A DNA stretch of 64,000 bases, from contig NZ_CP025624.1 in NCBI RefSeq assembly GCF_002874965.1, forward strand, positions 806,001 to 870,000, read 5' to 3'. A model generated the notes under the pieces. The model was not told the DNA's origin, did not search any database, and worked only from the letters and a program-made list of their open reading frames with translations. The translations under genes were made by a program, and so were the position numbers. The DNA comes from Pseudomonas sp. NC02. GTDB lineage: Bacteria; Pseudomonadota; Gammaproteobacteria; Pseudomonadales; Pseudomonadaceae. Shown piece after piece: positions 28,226 through 38,659 of this stretch (positions are counted from its first letter, which is position 1; the number at the start of each line of letters is the position of its first letter).

Positions 28226-29449
28226 ATGCGTGAGCTTTTCACGAGGGGAGCAGTGGTGTGCACGGGCTTGCTGGCGAGCCTGTCACCGGCACTGATGGCC
28301 CAGGGTTTCTGGGAGGATTCCCACGGCAAATTGACCTTGCGCAATTACTATTTCAACGACGGTTACCGCGACGGCGGCGAGGACCGCAAGGAGTGGGCCC
28401 AGGGCTTTTTGCTCAACCTGCAATCGGGTTATACCGAAGGCACGGTGAGTTTCGGCCTGGATGCGCTGGGTTTGTCGGGGATCAGGCTCGACTCCAGCCG
28501 CGCCCATGCCGGCACCGGGCTGTTGCCGGTGCACGACGATGGCCGCGCGGCCAGCGAATTCTCAAGCCTGGGCGTGACCGCGAAGATGCGCATCGGTGAA
28601 GCCGTGGTGAAAACCGGCACGCTGCTGCCGAAGATTCCAGTGCTGGTGTACAACGATGGCCGGCTGTTGCCACAAACATTCCAAGGCACTCAAGTCGAGT
28701 ACAGCGGCGTCCGTAACCTGTACGTGCACGCCGGGCACCTGGACAAGTTCAAGCTGCGAAACTCGACCGACAGCGTGGACATTTATCCCCAGGGTTACAG
28801 CGGCAAAAAGGGCAGCGACTTTGATTTCGCCGGCGCCACCTATGCCTTCACGCCCAAGCTAAGCGGTACCTGGTACTACGGCGAAATGCGTGAATTCTAT
28901 CGCCAGCAGTTCTTTGGCCTGGTGCATAAACAGCCAGTGGGTGCCGGCAGCCTCACCAGCGACTTGCGTTACTTCATCAGCAACGAAGCGGGCGAGGCAC
29001 GCAATGGCAAGGTCGACAGCGACATGTTCAGCGGGTTGTTCACCTACCGGCTAGGGCCGCAGGCGCTGGGCGTGGGTTATCAGAAAGTCACCGGTGATAC
29101 CGCGTTGCCCTACGCCAGCGTGTCGACGGTGTATTCCTTCAGCAACGCCGGCGTCGGCAAATTCATCCAGGCTGGTGAGCAAACCTGGATGCTGCGTTAT
29201 GACTACGACTTGGTCGCTGTGCTGCCGGGCCTGACCTTCATGACCCGTTACTACAAGGGCCAGAACGGTGACTTCAAGGGCCGCGAAGCCCGTGAGTGGG
29301 AGTCGGACACCAACCTGCGCTACGTGATCCAGGACAGCACCTTCAAAGGCGTAGGCATCGAGTTGCGCAAGGCCACGTATCGCTCGACCTATGCGAGCGA
29401 TCGTGACAACTACCGGGTCTACCTCACGTACGACCTGGCGCTGTGGTGA
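28226..29449 (+). CDS. OprD-family outer-membrane porin
   Basis: This 407-residue porin begins with a signal peptide cut after LMA near residue 24. The mature chain starts GFWEDSHGKLTLRNYYFNDGYRDG, the OprD signature, and ends with YLTYDLALW, a C-terminal aromatic residue recognised by the BAM machinery. OprD proteins pass amino acids, peptides or aromatic acids. Its divergent LysR gene and the YfcC/CocE genes beyond suggest one substrate-specific uptake and hydrolysis route. Confidence 0.93.
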   Translation: MRELFTRGAVVCTGLLASLSPALMAQGFWEDSHGKLTLRNYYFNDGYRDGGEDRKEWAQGFLLNLQSGYTEGTVSFGLDALGLSGIRLDSSRAHAGTGLLPVHDDGRAASEFSSLGVTAKMRIGEAVVKTGTLLPKIPVLVYNDGRLLPQTFQGTQVEYSGVRNLYVHAGHLDKFKLRNSTDSVDIYPQGYSGKKGSDFDFAGATYAFTPKLSGTWYYGEMREFYRQQFFGLVHKQPVGAGSLTSDLRYFISNEAGEARNGKVDSDMFSGLFTYRLGPQALGVGYQKVTGDTALPYASVSTVYSFSNAGVGKFIQAGEQTWMLRYDYDLVAVLPGLTFMTRYYKGQNGDFKGREAREWESDTNLRYVIQDSTFKGVGIELRKATYRSTYASDRDNYRVYLTYDLALW

Positions 29450-29455
29450 CAGGCC

Positions 29456-30913
29456 CTACTGCTCGACGAAATAGTACGGCTGACGGTTGATCGCCATCTC
29501 CTTGACCACCCTCACCGGGACGTTCAGCCGGTCAGTATTGTCCACCAGGGCCACGTTGCCGGGCTTGGCGGCGAGGTAACTTTTGAGTTCCTCCGGCGTC
29601 TGCAGAATCGTCAAATAGGCCTGCATGTAGAACACCCCGGCGCCGGCGATTCGCTCGTTGGCCTGATACAACACCACCTCTTTGCCCTGCGCCTGCATTG
29701 CCTGGATCTGGCTGATTACCGGCACAAACGACTGGCGCACATCGGCCTTGGGCGCGAACCAGAAAGCCGCAATCAGGTAGCAGGCCACCACCACGGTGAA
29801 GAAGCCACCTACCAGCCCCCGCCGGTTTTCATAAACGTGTTCGGCAACGTGTGAAACCTGCCCACGACTTTTCAGCCAGCCCAGCAGCACGCCGCCATAC
29901 TCGGCGGCCAGCACTGCCGCGGCGGGCGTCAAGGCCATCAGATAAACCGTGCGCTTGCTGGAGGCGAACGTCAGCAGGGTGAACTGCGCCACCAGCCATA
30001 TGCTGAAAAACAGCCGGTAGCGGTTGCGCACCAGGCTCTTGCGGAAGTGCCACAGCCCCAGGTACACCAGGATATTCCAGGGCAAAAAGGCTTCGGGCAG
30101 TTTGACGATGTAGTAATAGAACGGCTCGTAGTGGCCGGCTTCGACAAACGAACCGCTGAAGCGCCCGACGCTGTTGGTCAGCAGCACTTCACGTACCCCC
30201 TGCAACCCGTCGCGCTGGTAGAGGAAACCCAGCCAGATCATCAGCGGCACCAGCGCCAGCAGCGTGAACAGCCCGGGCTTGATCCAATCGCCGAGCTTGA
30301 AGCGTTTATCCATCAGGCTGGTACTGGCCAGATAGACGAAGATCACCACGCCCGGCATGGCCAGGCCCAGAACCCCTTTGCTCAAGGTGGCGATGACCAT
30401 CCCAAAGGTGAACAGCAACCAGGTGCCCAGGTTGGAACGGTCGCGCTCCGACTCGGGGCGGTTGGCTTGATAAAACGCCAGCAGGGCCATGGTGACCCCG
30501 AGGGTGAGCAGCGAATCCTCACCCACACCGCGCACGTTGCTCCAGTAACTGGCCATGGTCGCCAGCATCAGGCCCGCGACAAACGCCAGCGTCTTGGGCC
30601 GGCCAAACTTGCGCAGCATCCCGTACAGCAGCATCACACTGAACAGCCCGGCAAACGCCGACGCCAGACGCACTGCCCAAGTGGTACCGCCAAACAGCCG
30701 GATCGCACCGGCGTCGAGCCACAGGCTCAGCGGCGGTTTCTCCAGGAAGGGTTCACGGAACAGTCGCGGCACCACCCAATCGTTATCCAGGTGCATGGCC
30801 ATGGCGATCCCGGCCACACGGGCCTCGGTCGAGCCTTGCAACTCGTGATTGCCAAGGGAGAAGAAGAACAACAGCGCAGCGAGCAGGAGCAGCAGAGGAG
30901 CGGAACGCGTCAT
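29456..30913 (-). CDS. GT39/ArnT-like membrane glycosyltransferase
   Basis: This 485-residue protein has about 11-12 hydrophobic helices and the first periplasmic loop typical of GT-C enzymes: acidic DNDWVVPRLF, then FLEKPPLSLWL near residues 55-65. ArnT-like enzymes transfer a sugar from a polyprenyl carrier to lipid A or proteins. No arn genes lie nearby, so the acceptor is uncertain. Its 3' end lies 6 bases from the convergent porin's stop. Confidence 0.86.
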   Translation of the reverse strand: MTRSAPLLLLLAALLFFFSLGNHELQGSTEARVAGIAMAMHLDNDWVVPRLFREPFLEKPPLSLWLDAGAIRLFGGTTWAVRLASAFAGLFSVMLLYGMLRKFGRPKTLAFVAGLMLATMASYWSNVRGVGEDSLLTLGVTMALLAFYQANRPESERDRSNLGTWLLFTFGMVIATLSKGVLGLAMPGVVIFVYLASTSLMDKRFKLGDWIKPGLFTLLALVPLMIWLGFLYQRDGLQGVREVLLTNSVGRFSGSFVEAGHYEPFYYYIVKLPEAFLPWNILVYLGLWHFRKSLVRNRYRLFFSIWLVAQFTLLTFASSKRTVYLMALTPAAAVLAAEYGGVLLGWLKSRGQVSHVAEHVYENRRGLVGGFFTVVVACYLIAAFWFAPKADVRQSFVPVISQIQAMQAQGKEVVLYQANERIAGAGVFYMQAYLTILQTPEELKSYLAAKPGNVALVDNTDRLNVPVRVVKEMAINRQPYYFVEQ

Positions 30914-31024
30914 GGATTCTGGCTACCGGGGCAGGGGGCCGTTCGGGGGAACAGTCCGGGCGATCGGTGAGTATACGAGGGGGATTCTTAATAATTCGTG
31001 AATGAATGTTAGGTTTTTGTAGGG

Positions 31025-31573
31025 TCAGGGTTGTTTCAGCAGTGGCCAGTGGGTTAGCCAGCCTTTGGAGGTGATGCGTTGTTGGTAGATGGCGTGTTTT
31101 TCCTGGGTAAAGCGGGGCGTGGGTTTGAGTTGGAGATTGAACAGGTCTTCCAGGCCGAGAGGGGCTGCAACTTCACATAGGTCTTCTGCGGTTCTCCTGA
31201 CGGCTACTGCGGTGGCGGTTTCGGGCCAGAAGCGCATGGCGTCGCTGGCGTTGCGATAGGGCGCATCGCCGTTGCGCAGGTGCATGCGGGCCTGGTTTTT
31301 GACGGACCAGTCGATGGAGGGTTCTGCTGCGTGTAAGAGGGCTTCGAGGCGGCGGTCTTCGTCGGGGCTGGTGCAGGTGGCGTCGAACCACAGTACGTCG
31401 ACGTCACCGGTCAGTGGAGATAGTGGGCGACCGTGGAGGTGATCCCATACCGCGTTGCGTACGAAGCCGGCGCCGATCCAGCAGTCGGGGAGGGCGAGGG
31501 AGCGGACGATGTCCAGTAGGTGCCAGCGTTGGGCATCGCTGCTGATCAGGGTCTGGAGGGCTTTCTCGCTCAA
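31025..31573 (-). CDS. nucleotidyltransferase-family protein
   Basis: This 182-residue protein fits the NTP_transf_6 (DUF925) family: LPDCWIGAGFVRNAVWDHLHGR is followed by an acidic GDVDVLWFD that would bind metal. The start is TTG, overlapping the upstream gene's stop in a TTGA junction, which implies translational coupling. The substrate is unknown. Confidence 0.8.
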   Translation of the reverse strand: MSEKALQTLISSDAQRWHLLDIVRSLALPDCWIGAGFVRNAVWDHLHGRPLSPLTGDVDVLWFDATCTSPDEDRRLEALLHAAEPSIDWSVKNQARMHLRNGDAPYRNASDAMRFWPETATAVAVRRTAEDLCEVAAPLGLEDLFNLQLKPTPRFTQEKHAIYQQRITSKGWLTHWPLLKQP

Positions 31574-32091
31574 AGGATAACGGCCTCTTTCACAACGATC
31601 CCCAGGTCATTGCTGACTTTCACCACCCTCACTTCATCGCGATAACCGATCCACGTGGGGCGGCAGATTTTAATCGTATTATTCAGCTCAGCATCGAAGA
31701 CCGTGATTCCGCTGCAGCTTTTACTGCCGCCTGACGAATATTCGTAGTGAGCCGTATAGCTGCTGCGGGTGCCGCCCGAACATAAAATGGCCAACGAAAA
31801 CAGCGTTACCGAGAACAGCGTGCATAGGATGAACATCCCGGCAAACGCCTTAAGCAGGGTCCATTTTTTTTCGAGCCGCAGCTGAGGTTTTCTTACCCGC
31901 CAGACAATCACGGACGCAGCCAGGGTCAGGACGAGAGATACGGATAAACAGGCTTTCTCCGCGACCGGTTTGAAGTGGATGGCTGGTGAGATGCTGAACT
32001 GCCATATAAACAGCACGGCCAACAGAAGCTGTACGCCCAGCACGACAGGTATCAGGTAGGCGTAGGAATTCTTGTTCACTGCGGCACACAT
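31570..32091 (-). CDS. small membrane protein of unknown function
   Basis: I do not recognise this 173-residue protein. It has three hydrophobic segments (about residues 12-28, 46-63 and 83-107) and then a soluble tail with two cysteines and a serine/tyrosine-rich stretch. An in-frame GTG five codons in has the better-spaced AAGGA, so the true start may be there. It is translationally coupled to the nucleotidyltransferase gene. Confidence 0.6.
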   Translation of the reverse strand: MCAAVNKNSYAYLIPVVLGVQLLLAVLFIWQFSISPAIHFKPVAEKACLSVSLVLTLAASVIVWRVRKPQLRLEKKWTLLKAFAGMFILCTLFSVTLFSLAILCSGGTRSSYTAHYEYSSGGSKSCSGITVFDAELNNTIKICRPTWIGYRDEVRVVKVSNDLGIVVKEAVIL

Positions 32092-32189
32092 CCTTATGTT
32101 TCAACAAAGGTGGGGTTTATCTTAAAAGAAAATAGACCCTCACCTTTTTCTTACTTTTGGGGCGCTCAAACGGATCGTCATGTTTCCTG

Positions 32190-32477
32190 TCAGGAAACGG
32201 ACCTTCCCGTAGCTTCTGAATCTGCCGTTGGCACAAGAATGTCCAGTGCGCGCTTCACCAGCAACTCACCGAGGACGCTCAATTGCTGGGTGGCCAGGAG
32301 TTTATGGCGAAAGGCGCCATCGAACTCGAAAGCCAGGTCGGTAGTGAGCGCGTTCAGTGAGGCGAGGGTTTCGCAGGCCTGTACGAGCAGGGTTTCGGGG
32401 TCGATGTTTTGGGCGATACAGAAGATATCCGTGCCGGATTGGCTGGGGCATGGAGGATTGGGGGTGTGCTTTTTCAT
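32190..32477 (-). CDS. DUF6124-like small protein
   Basis: This 95-residue protein resembles the Pseudomonas DUF6124 group: MKKHTPNPP start, then VQACETLASLNALTTDLAFEFDG and a helical LGELLVKRALD segment. It has no signal peptide or membrane segment. GGAG lies 8 bases before this ATG, which decides the start over an ATG 12 codons upstream. Function is unknown. It is the last gene that looks like resident chromosome before the mobile region. Confidence 0.7.
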   Translation of the reverse strand: MKKHTPNPPCPSQSGTDIFCIAQNIDPETLLVQACETLASLNALTTDLAFEFDGAFRHKLLATQQLSVLGELLVKRALDILVPTADSEATGRSVS

Positions 32478-32822
32478 GACTGCAACTCCTTGATTGGTGG
32501 AGTCGCCAGACATCGCTGCTAAACGAAAAGGGTGGCGACTGTACGCGGGTTAGCAGACCAGGAATCAAGGAACCCAGCGCACTCGAAAGTGCCCCACGCA
32601 CAGCCGCCATAACGCGGACTAGCGAACGCGGATGCTCGCTTGAACGGATGGTGGCATTGCATGCCTTGATATTAACCGAGCTGCTAAACCCGGTCGCTGA
32701 TTTTGCAGCGACGTTTCAAGGCTAGTCGTGTCGATTGATGAGCACCAGTTCACCAAGGGCGCGATGTCTTGCGGGAAAAATCCGAAGGGCTAATCTGCTG
32801 TGTGCTTCCAGGAGCACAGAAA

Positions 32823-32846
32823 CAACAAAACCCGCACAAGGCGGGT
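32823..32846 (-). terminator. Rho-independent terminator (minus strand)
   Basis: Read on the minus strand, ACCCGC and GCGGGT (plus 32841-32846 and 32830-32835) pair around a five-base loop and are followed by TTTTGTTGTT. It lies downstream of the interrupted minus-strand gene. The rest of 32514-32988 holds no gene I can support. Its right part (32860-32990) is markedly AT-rich and may mark the left edge of the imported DNA. Confidence 0.6.
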
Positions 32847-33285
32847 GCCGGGGTAATCTGAACAAGTCATCCAATATTATGATTAATAAAGAAATTATCT
32901 GTTGAATTATTTTAATGGAATACCATTTGGAATACCGATTCATAGATTGCGGGGAAATACGATGCGTCCCATTTTTCTTAGGGAGTCACTAGGTTAACGG
33001 TTTTCCGATTTCCGTCAGGTATTTCCCTGCTTTCGCTTCTGCTGTAATCAGCCGCTCCAAAAACGAGCCACGCTTTAGATCGTGCGTTTTTGCCAGCTCA
33101 TCGAGGAGTGTGATTACGTTTGTCGACAACATAACGTTGACTTGCTTCTTATCTGGTGTGCGTTCGCCGAACTGCTGGCGGCTCCATCGCTGCTTGATAC
33201 GCTGAATAATGGCCTTCTGCTCGTTTCTCTCAATCTTCGCTCTGTCGAAGAAGATGAGCAGGTCTTCATAGCTGCTGATAGGCAG

Positions 33286-33288
33286 CTG
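33286..33288. repeat. CTG target-site duplication (left)
   Basis: CTG directly precedes the left IS end. The matching CTG is at 34524-34526. This pair shows a simple insertion of the first IS copy. Confidence 0.75.
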
Positions 33289-33296
33289 TGTAGTGG

Positions 33297-34459
<1,163 letters not shown>

Positions 34460-35174
34460 TTGACACCTCGATCTGGCGAGCATTCTCGCCTAAATGGGTG
34501 TCCGGTTTCATTAGACCACTACACTGTCTTCTCGGCATGGACTGATGGTTTTTCTCCAACCACTCCCATGCGCATTCGCAGCGTTTTGCGCCTGTCTTCT
34601 TATCTTCAAACCAAGCGAACGCGCCGTCCCCTGCTTTGTGCCTAAGCCACTCTCGACGGAGGCGTTCGATTTCGTCTGCCTTATCTGCAATATCGGCATT
34701 CCAGAGGTCGAGCATGGCTATCAGGCGGTTTCTTCCGGCGAGGTGTACTGCTCCTCGGGGTAGACCTCGAAGAGGCCCTAAATCCGTGATGTCTTCAATC
34801 CGGCCTAGCAGCCACTGATATTGCCTTTCGTCGCCGTCAATCCATTTGAGGTGTTCATCCAGGACCATAAACCGGTCTTTCTCCTGGCTCAATCTCCTGC
34901 GCACATCATTTTTCCGCGTTAGGCACTGAGCGATCGTATTCCTCATGGTCAGTCCGTTGCACGTGGCGGGGTCTAGGTCGGCCTTTTCAAAATGGTAAAG
35001 GTACAGCCATAACCAGATGTCGCGACGGGGGCTCTGTTTCGACTCGTTGAGTAGCTCAGCCAGCTCATCTCGCCCAGCATCTTTTACAAAAAGCAACGCC
35101 ATCTCTTACTGTCATAGGTAAATCCTATCAATAATAAAAAATATTAAGTTTATAGCTATGTCTATAGGTCGCTA

Positions 35175-35251
35175 TTCTAGTGCAGTTCTATGTCAGCTCT
35201 ATGAATATTCAAGGAGAATTCTATATCTATTCTAGGTTGATTCTATGTTTT
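35175..35251 (+). repeat. seven 11-bp phased direct repeats (iteron-like)
   Basis: Units begin at 35175, 35186, 35197, 35208, 35219, 35230 and 35241, exactly 11 bases apart. Five start TTCTA, one CTCTA and one TTCAA, often continuing TG or GG. One helical turn per unit places every core on one face of the DNA. The array is in an AT-rich gap between the divergent IS-split gene and the alpA-type gene, so it may be an operator or a replication/excision iteron site for the element. Confidence 0.75.
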
Positions 35252-35850
35252 AAATAATCGTAAAAAGCTTTGTATTTATTGGAGTCTATAAGGGTTTTTA
35301 AAGGGTTAGTCGGTAAGCGGATGATGCATTTACCGTATGATTTTCTCAATTTTAGTGAGGCTCTTTTTTTGGAGCTGCCACAAGGGCGCTGGCGGATGGT
35401 TGAAACAGAGGTTGTGTCGAGTACCGATGAGGTCAGTCGGAGCCGGCGGAGGCGTTGATGGTGGTGCTCTCATTGCCAATGAGTTAGTGACGTCGACTGC
35501 ACCTATGAGCGGTCACGGGAGAGGAGATAGGGTTTGCCTCTATGGGCCCGTCGCGGCTTATCCAGGCAAAGGACATGGTCGAGGGAAGGGCTGTTCGCGG
35601 CGGGGGGGGCATTTGTCGTCATGGCGATTGAGCGGCTAAGGTATTTGCGGAGCGACTGACATCGGAATGGATGGGTAGCCATTGAAATCCTCACGCCCAT
35701 CGACTCGCGCTTGCAGGTAGGTTTTGCCTTGGCGGATTCAAGCCAGTTGAAGCATCAGGAAATGCTAGGGCGATTTACGTTGCGAGGGAAGTAACCAGTT
35801 TTTTCATACCGGCCCCGCCAATTCTCTGAACCAATCAGAGGGCTGCGGCC
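35252..35850. other. gene-poor gap with no supported gene
   Basis: I see no credible gene here. The left part is AT-rich, and the right part has a G8 run at 35602-35609. A 62-codon frame at 35270-35458 ends in an arginine run and lacks a good start signal, so I do not call it. Remnants of an older gene are possible. Confidence 0.4.
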
Positions 35851-36048
35851 ATGAAGAAATTGCTCCGTAAGAAAGACGTGCTGGCGGCTACAGGCTTTAA
35901 GAACTCAACGCTGTACAAATACATCTCCGAGGGCAGATTCCCGAAACCTGTGTCATTAGGGGAGCGTGCGGTCGCGTGGGTCGAAAGTGAGGTCGAGGCT
36001 TGGATCGAAGCGCGGATCAGTGCGCGTGATTTGGCTGAAGAGATGTAG
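35851..36048 (+). CDS. AlpA-family phage/island regulator
   Basis: This 65-residue protein has the AlpA/excisionase winged HTH (LLRKKDVLAATGFKNSTLYKYISEGRFPKPVSLGERAVAWVESEVEAWI). AlpA-type proteins activate excision of P4-like and CP4-like islands. A 12-bp-stem hairpin follows the gene. It supports this region being a satellite-type integrated element. I found no integrase in the window. Confidence 0.85.
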   Translation: MKKLLRKKDVLAATGFKNSTLYKYISEGRFPKPVSLGERAVAWVESEVEAWIEARISARDLAEEM

Positions 36049-36092
36049 GCCGGCGACCACGGTGACGGGTCTGAGTAACGATTCTTTATGAT

Positions 36093-36127
36093 ACGCCATG
36101 ACCGCCTCGCTGCCGGTCATGGCGTTT
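36093..36127 (+). terminator. terminator after the alpA-type gene
   Basis: ACGCCATGACCG (36093-36104) pairs with CGGTCATGGCGT (36114-36125), followed by TTTAT. The rest of 36049-36441 shows no gene. It is AT-rich from about 36260 and probably holds the promoter of the next gene. Confidence 0.65.
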
Positions 36128-36441
36128 ATGCGGCCTGGGGTGGGTGTACTCTCGGCTAACTCACTCAGAAGGCGGTTGGGTGAATTTCTCGGCAGGCTTG
36201 GGAGCTTTGATCCTTATTGCCCTATCTGGTCGGGAGCGTTCACTTGAGTCGGAGCTGCATCTATTTATATAGCTTCTAGTTAGACATTCACTACCAATCT
36301 ACTAGCCATGAGACAGTCATGAACGACCTATGAATAATCTACCTGTAGTCCAGTCATCGCTGGTTATCAAGTAGGAGGGCCACCAGTTATAAATTGCACA
36401 GTCGGTATCTGGTATGTGAGCAACCAGCCAGGTGCATAACC

Positions 36442-37404
36442 ATGACTCATTACAACCCTTACACCAGTCTTTCCCAATCAGATATCGCCATCGAGATTGA
36501 GCGGCTCGTCAAGTCCATCGAGCAATACGACACCCCTGCATTCCGGTTGCCAGGCATACGCTCAGCTCATGAGCAGCCAGAGCGGACGAGGCTCTCCCGG
36601 TACTTCGATCGCATCCAGCAAATGGTTGATTTATTCGATGATCGTTGCCAATACCGTTACAGCGAACACCTGCAAGCGTTCTGGGACGCCTGTCAGGACA
36701 TTGGGCTGGAGCGGAGTCCTGTCGGGCCTGTGTGCTTGAACGAGAGCGCTACAGCCTACCTGGATCATCACCGCAGCATGAACGTACTCGTCGAGCGCAT
36801 CCGTCAGCTAACAGGTAAGCGATGGTACCGCCGCCCGAAGGGAGACCGACGTCAGCAAGCCAGGGTCAATGCTGTGCGTGTCTGTGACTACTCAGACGCG
36901 ATGCTTGCTCGCTACTCGCGGACTCTGATCATTCGGGTCAACCTGTATTACTACCAACAGGCCCAGATCAGGTTGCGAGTCGAGCAAGTATTCGATGATC
37001 TCGACCGGTTGCTTGCTGAACGTGAGCGTAACCCGATATTCGACCACCTTATTGGCTATATCTGCGCAGTAGAGCAGGGGGAGGATCGCGGCTACCACAT
37101 CCATGCGGCTTTCTTCTTCAGCGGTAACGAGGTATGGGCTGACGTCTACAAGGCCCAGCAGATTGGTGAGTTGTGGGAGCGCATTACTTGGGGGCAGGGC
37201 TATTTCCACAGCTGTAACCACGACAAGGAAAAGTACAAAGACGAGGAGGAGGACAGGCTGGGTATAGGCATGATTCTTCGAAGCGACCAAGATATCCGTC
37301 CCCATATCCACTATGCGATGCGCTACCTGGTCAAAGATGATCAGCAGCTCCGGTTGAAGCCCTCGGGGGCTCGATGCCTGCGGATGGGGCAGATTGGAAG
37401 ATAG
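36442..37404 (+). CDS. YagK/YfjJ-type (inovirus Gp2) protein
   Basis: This 320-residue protein has the C-terminal YagK/YfjJ domain. The run ARYSRTLIIRVNLYY is followed by GYICAVEQGEDRGYHIHAAFFF, with the HIH motif of rolling-circle-type replication proteins, and then HYAMRYLVKDDQQLRL. Such genes are found in inovirus-like and CP4-like islands beside alpA. The ATG at 36442 is chosen because the conserved part starts near it. The following gap (37405-37851) has no supported gene. Confidence 0.8.
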   Translation: MTHYNPYTSLSQSDIAIEIERLVKSIEQYDTPAFRLPGIRSAHEQPERTRLSRYFDRIQQMVDLFDDRCQYRYSEHLQAFWDACQDIGLERSPVGPVCLNESATAYLDHHRSMNVLVERIRQLTGKRWYRRPKGDRRQQARVNAVRVCDYSDAMLARYSRTLIIRVNLYYYQQAQIRLRVEQVFDDLDRLLAERERNPIFDHLIGYICAVEQGEDRGYHIHAAFFFSGNEVWADVYKAQQIGELWERITWGQGYFHSCNHDKEKYKDEEEDRLGIGMILRSDQDIRPHIHYAMRYLVKDDQQLRLKPSGARCLRMGQIGR

Positions 37405-37851
37405 CTCGTCAGCGATAGAGTCAGGGGGGGGCGCGTGGGCGGCAGCGTGGAGCTTGGCGCGCGGCGACAGGGTAAGTGGTTTGCTGACTGCCTCAAGTGT
37501 GGAAGCCAGAATTTAAGCCAACGGCGGGCAGGAGTTATGGATCGAACGCTGGGCGACGCGATCCTCGACCGGCTGTGCATAACGCTTATCGGATCGAACT
37601 GAAGGGCGAAACGATGCGCAGACGCGTGACGAAATTAACGATGACAGGGGCTTCAGATTAACAATGCAAACCTGCGTCGCTGCACTCCGACTGTCTGGCG
37701 GGGTGAGCGTGGAAGAGGTGGCCGGATATTGGCGAGCTTGGTGGCCGGATAGCGTGGAATGCGCAATTGAATCCTGAAAATCAGCTTTAACCTTATTTAA
37801 ACGGGCAAAAACCGCTAATATCAGCACGTTTTTTTATCGGCAGATTTAGCT
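37405..37851. promoter_or_regulatory. leader region before the BREX operon
   Basis: No gene is supported in these 447 bases. They contain a G8 run at 37424-37431 and two copies of GGTGGCCGGATA (37717 and 37740) spaced 23 bases. An AT-rich stretch before the small HTH gene (about 37785-37835) includes TAATAT near 37816, which could serve as a -10. The promoter assignment is an inference from position. Confidence 0.35.
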
Positions 37852-38055
37852 ATGACTGATCGTTGGCACAGTGTTGATGAAATTGCCGAACACCTCGGCG
37901 TCAGCAAGGACACCGTTTATGCATGGATTGCCAAACGCAGTATGCCCGCCCACAAGGTCGGTCGGTTGTGGAAGTTCCAGAAGGTTGAGGTGGATACCTG
38001 GGTCAAAGCTGGTGGAGCCAGTGACGAATCACAGCAGGCGCGAAGTGATGGCTGA
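37852..38055 (+). CDS. small excisionase-type HTH protein heading the BREX operon
   Basis: This 67-residue protein has the HTH_17/excisionase fold: SVDEIAEHLGVSKDTVYAWIAKRSMPAHKVGRLWKFQKVEVDTWV. Its last 8 bases overlap the start of brxA, so it is the first gene of the operon. Many BREX loci carry a WYL-type regulator (BrxR) at this end. None is seen here. This protein may regulate the operon instead. Confidence 0.8.
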   Translation: MTDRWHSVDEIAEHLGVSKDTVYAWIAKRSMPAHKVGRLWKFQKVEVDTWVKAGGASDESQQARSDG

Positions 38056-38659
38056 GCGTTATCGTCTTTCTTTCACCACGGGCGGCCTGTTTTTGCAGGA
38101 AGCACCGCTGGTTGTGGAGCGCTATCTAAAGCTGCGTGATTGGAAGCAAACACGGGAGCAGGTGCGTGGTGAGAATCTGTTGCAAGTTCGTACAGCAGCT
38201 GCTGCGACACGTATCAGTAAGGAGTTGATCGCGCGTCTAGAGCTTTTGGATCTAGATGAGCTGGAGTTTTTGGTGGATGGCAGCCTGCGTGAGCAAGGCT
38301 ACCTTCTGTGGGCTGCAACTTGCCGGCGCTATGCCTTCATCCGCGACTTCGCTTGCGAAGTTCTGCGCGAGCATTACCTGCTTATGCGCCGCCAACTCAC
38401 GACAAGCGATTACGATGCGTTCTGCAATGCCAAAGCTTTGTGGCATACCGAGCTGGATGAATTGGCTGCGTCCACGCAAAGCAAATTGCGGCAAAATCTG
38501 TTCCGCATGTTGCGGGATGCCGACTTGATCAACACACAGCACCAGATCCAGCCTGTGTTGATAACTTCAGCGCTGGCCCATTTACTTGCTCGTCACGATA
38601 TCGAGCAATTGCTGATATTCCCGGCAACTGACCATGAACTTAAAAGGTGGCTGCAATGA
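38048..38659 (+). CDS. brxA: BREX protein BrxA
   Basis: This 203-residue protein matches BrxA (DUF1819): RYRLSFTTGGLFLQEAPLVVERYL at the start, and an alpha-helical body rich in Arg, Leu and Glu. BrxA is a small DNA-binding helical protein needed in type I BREX phage defence. The ATG at 38048 lies inside the preceding gene's end. An earlier in-frame start within the HTH gene is a shadow. Confidence 0.9.
   Translation: MAERYRLSFTTGGLFLQEAPLVVERYLKLRDWKQTREQVRGENLLQVRTAAAATRISKELIARLELLDLDELEFLVDGSLREQGYLLWAATCRRYAFIRDFACEVLREHYLLMRRQLTTSDYDAFCNAKALWHTELDELAASTQSKLRQNLFRMLRDADLINTQHQIQPVLITSALAHLLARHDIEQLLIFPATDHELKRWLQ

Noticed and set aside
32500..33000. tRNA or attachment site at the left edge of the island
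   Set aside because: I found no tRNA-like fold and no matching direct repeat at the far side within the window. The right end is probably outside it.
35270..35458. 62-codon ORF after the iteron array
   Set aside because: There is no ribosome site, the C-terminus is an arginine run, and there is no family resemblance.
36240..36360. Second 11-bp repeat array before the YagK/YfjJ gene
   Set aside because: TCTA- and AGTCAT-like words recur, but without a constant spacing.
35602..37431. Phase-variable G8 tracts at 35602 and 37424
   Set aside because: Both are in gaps with no gene in frame to be switched, and neither sits at a clear promoter spacer.
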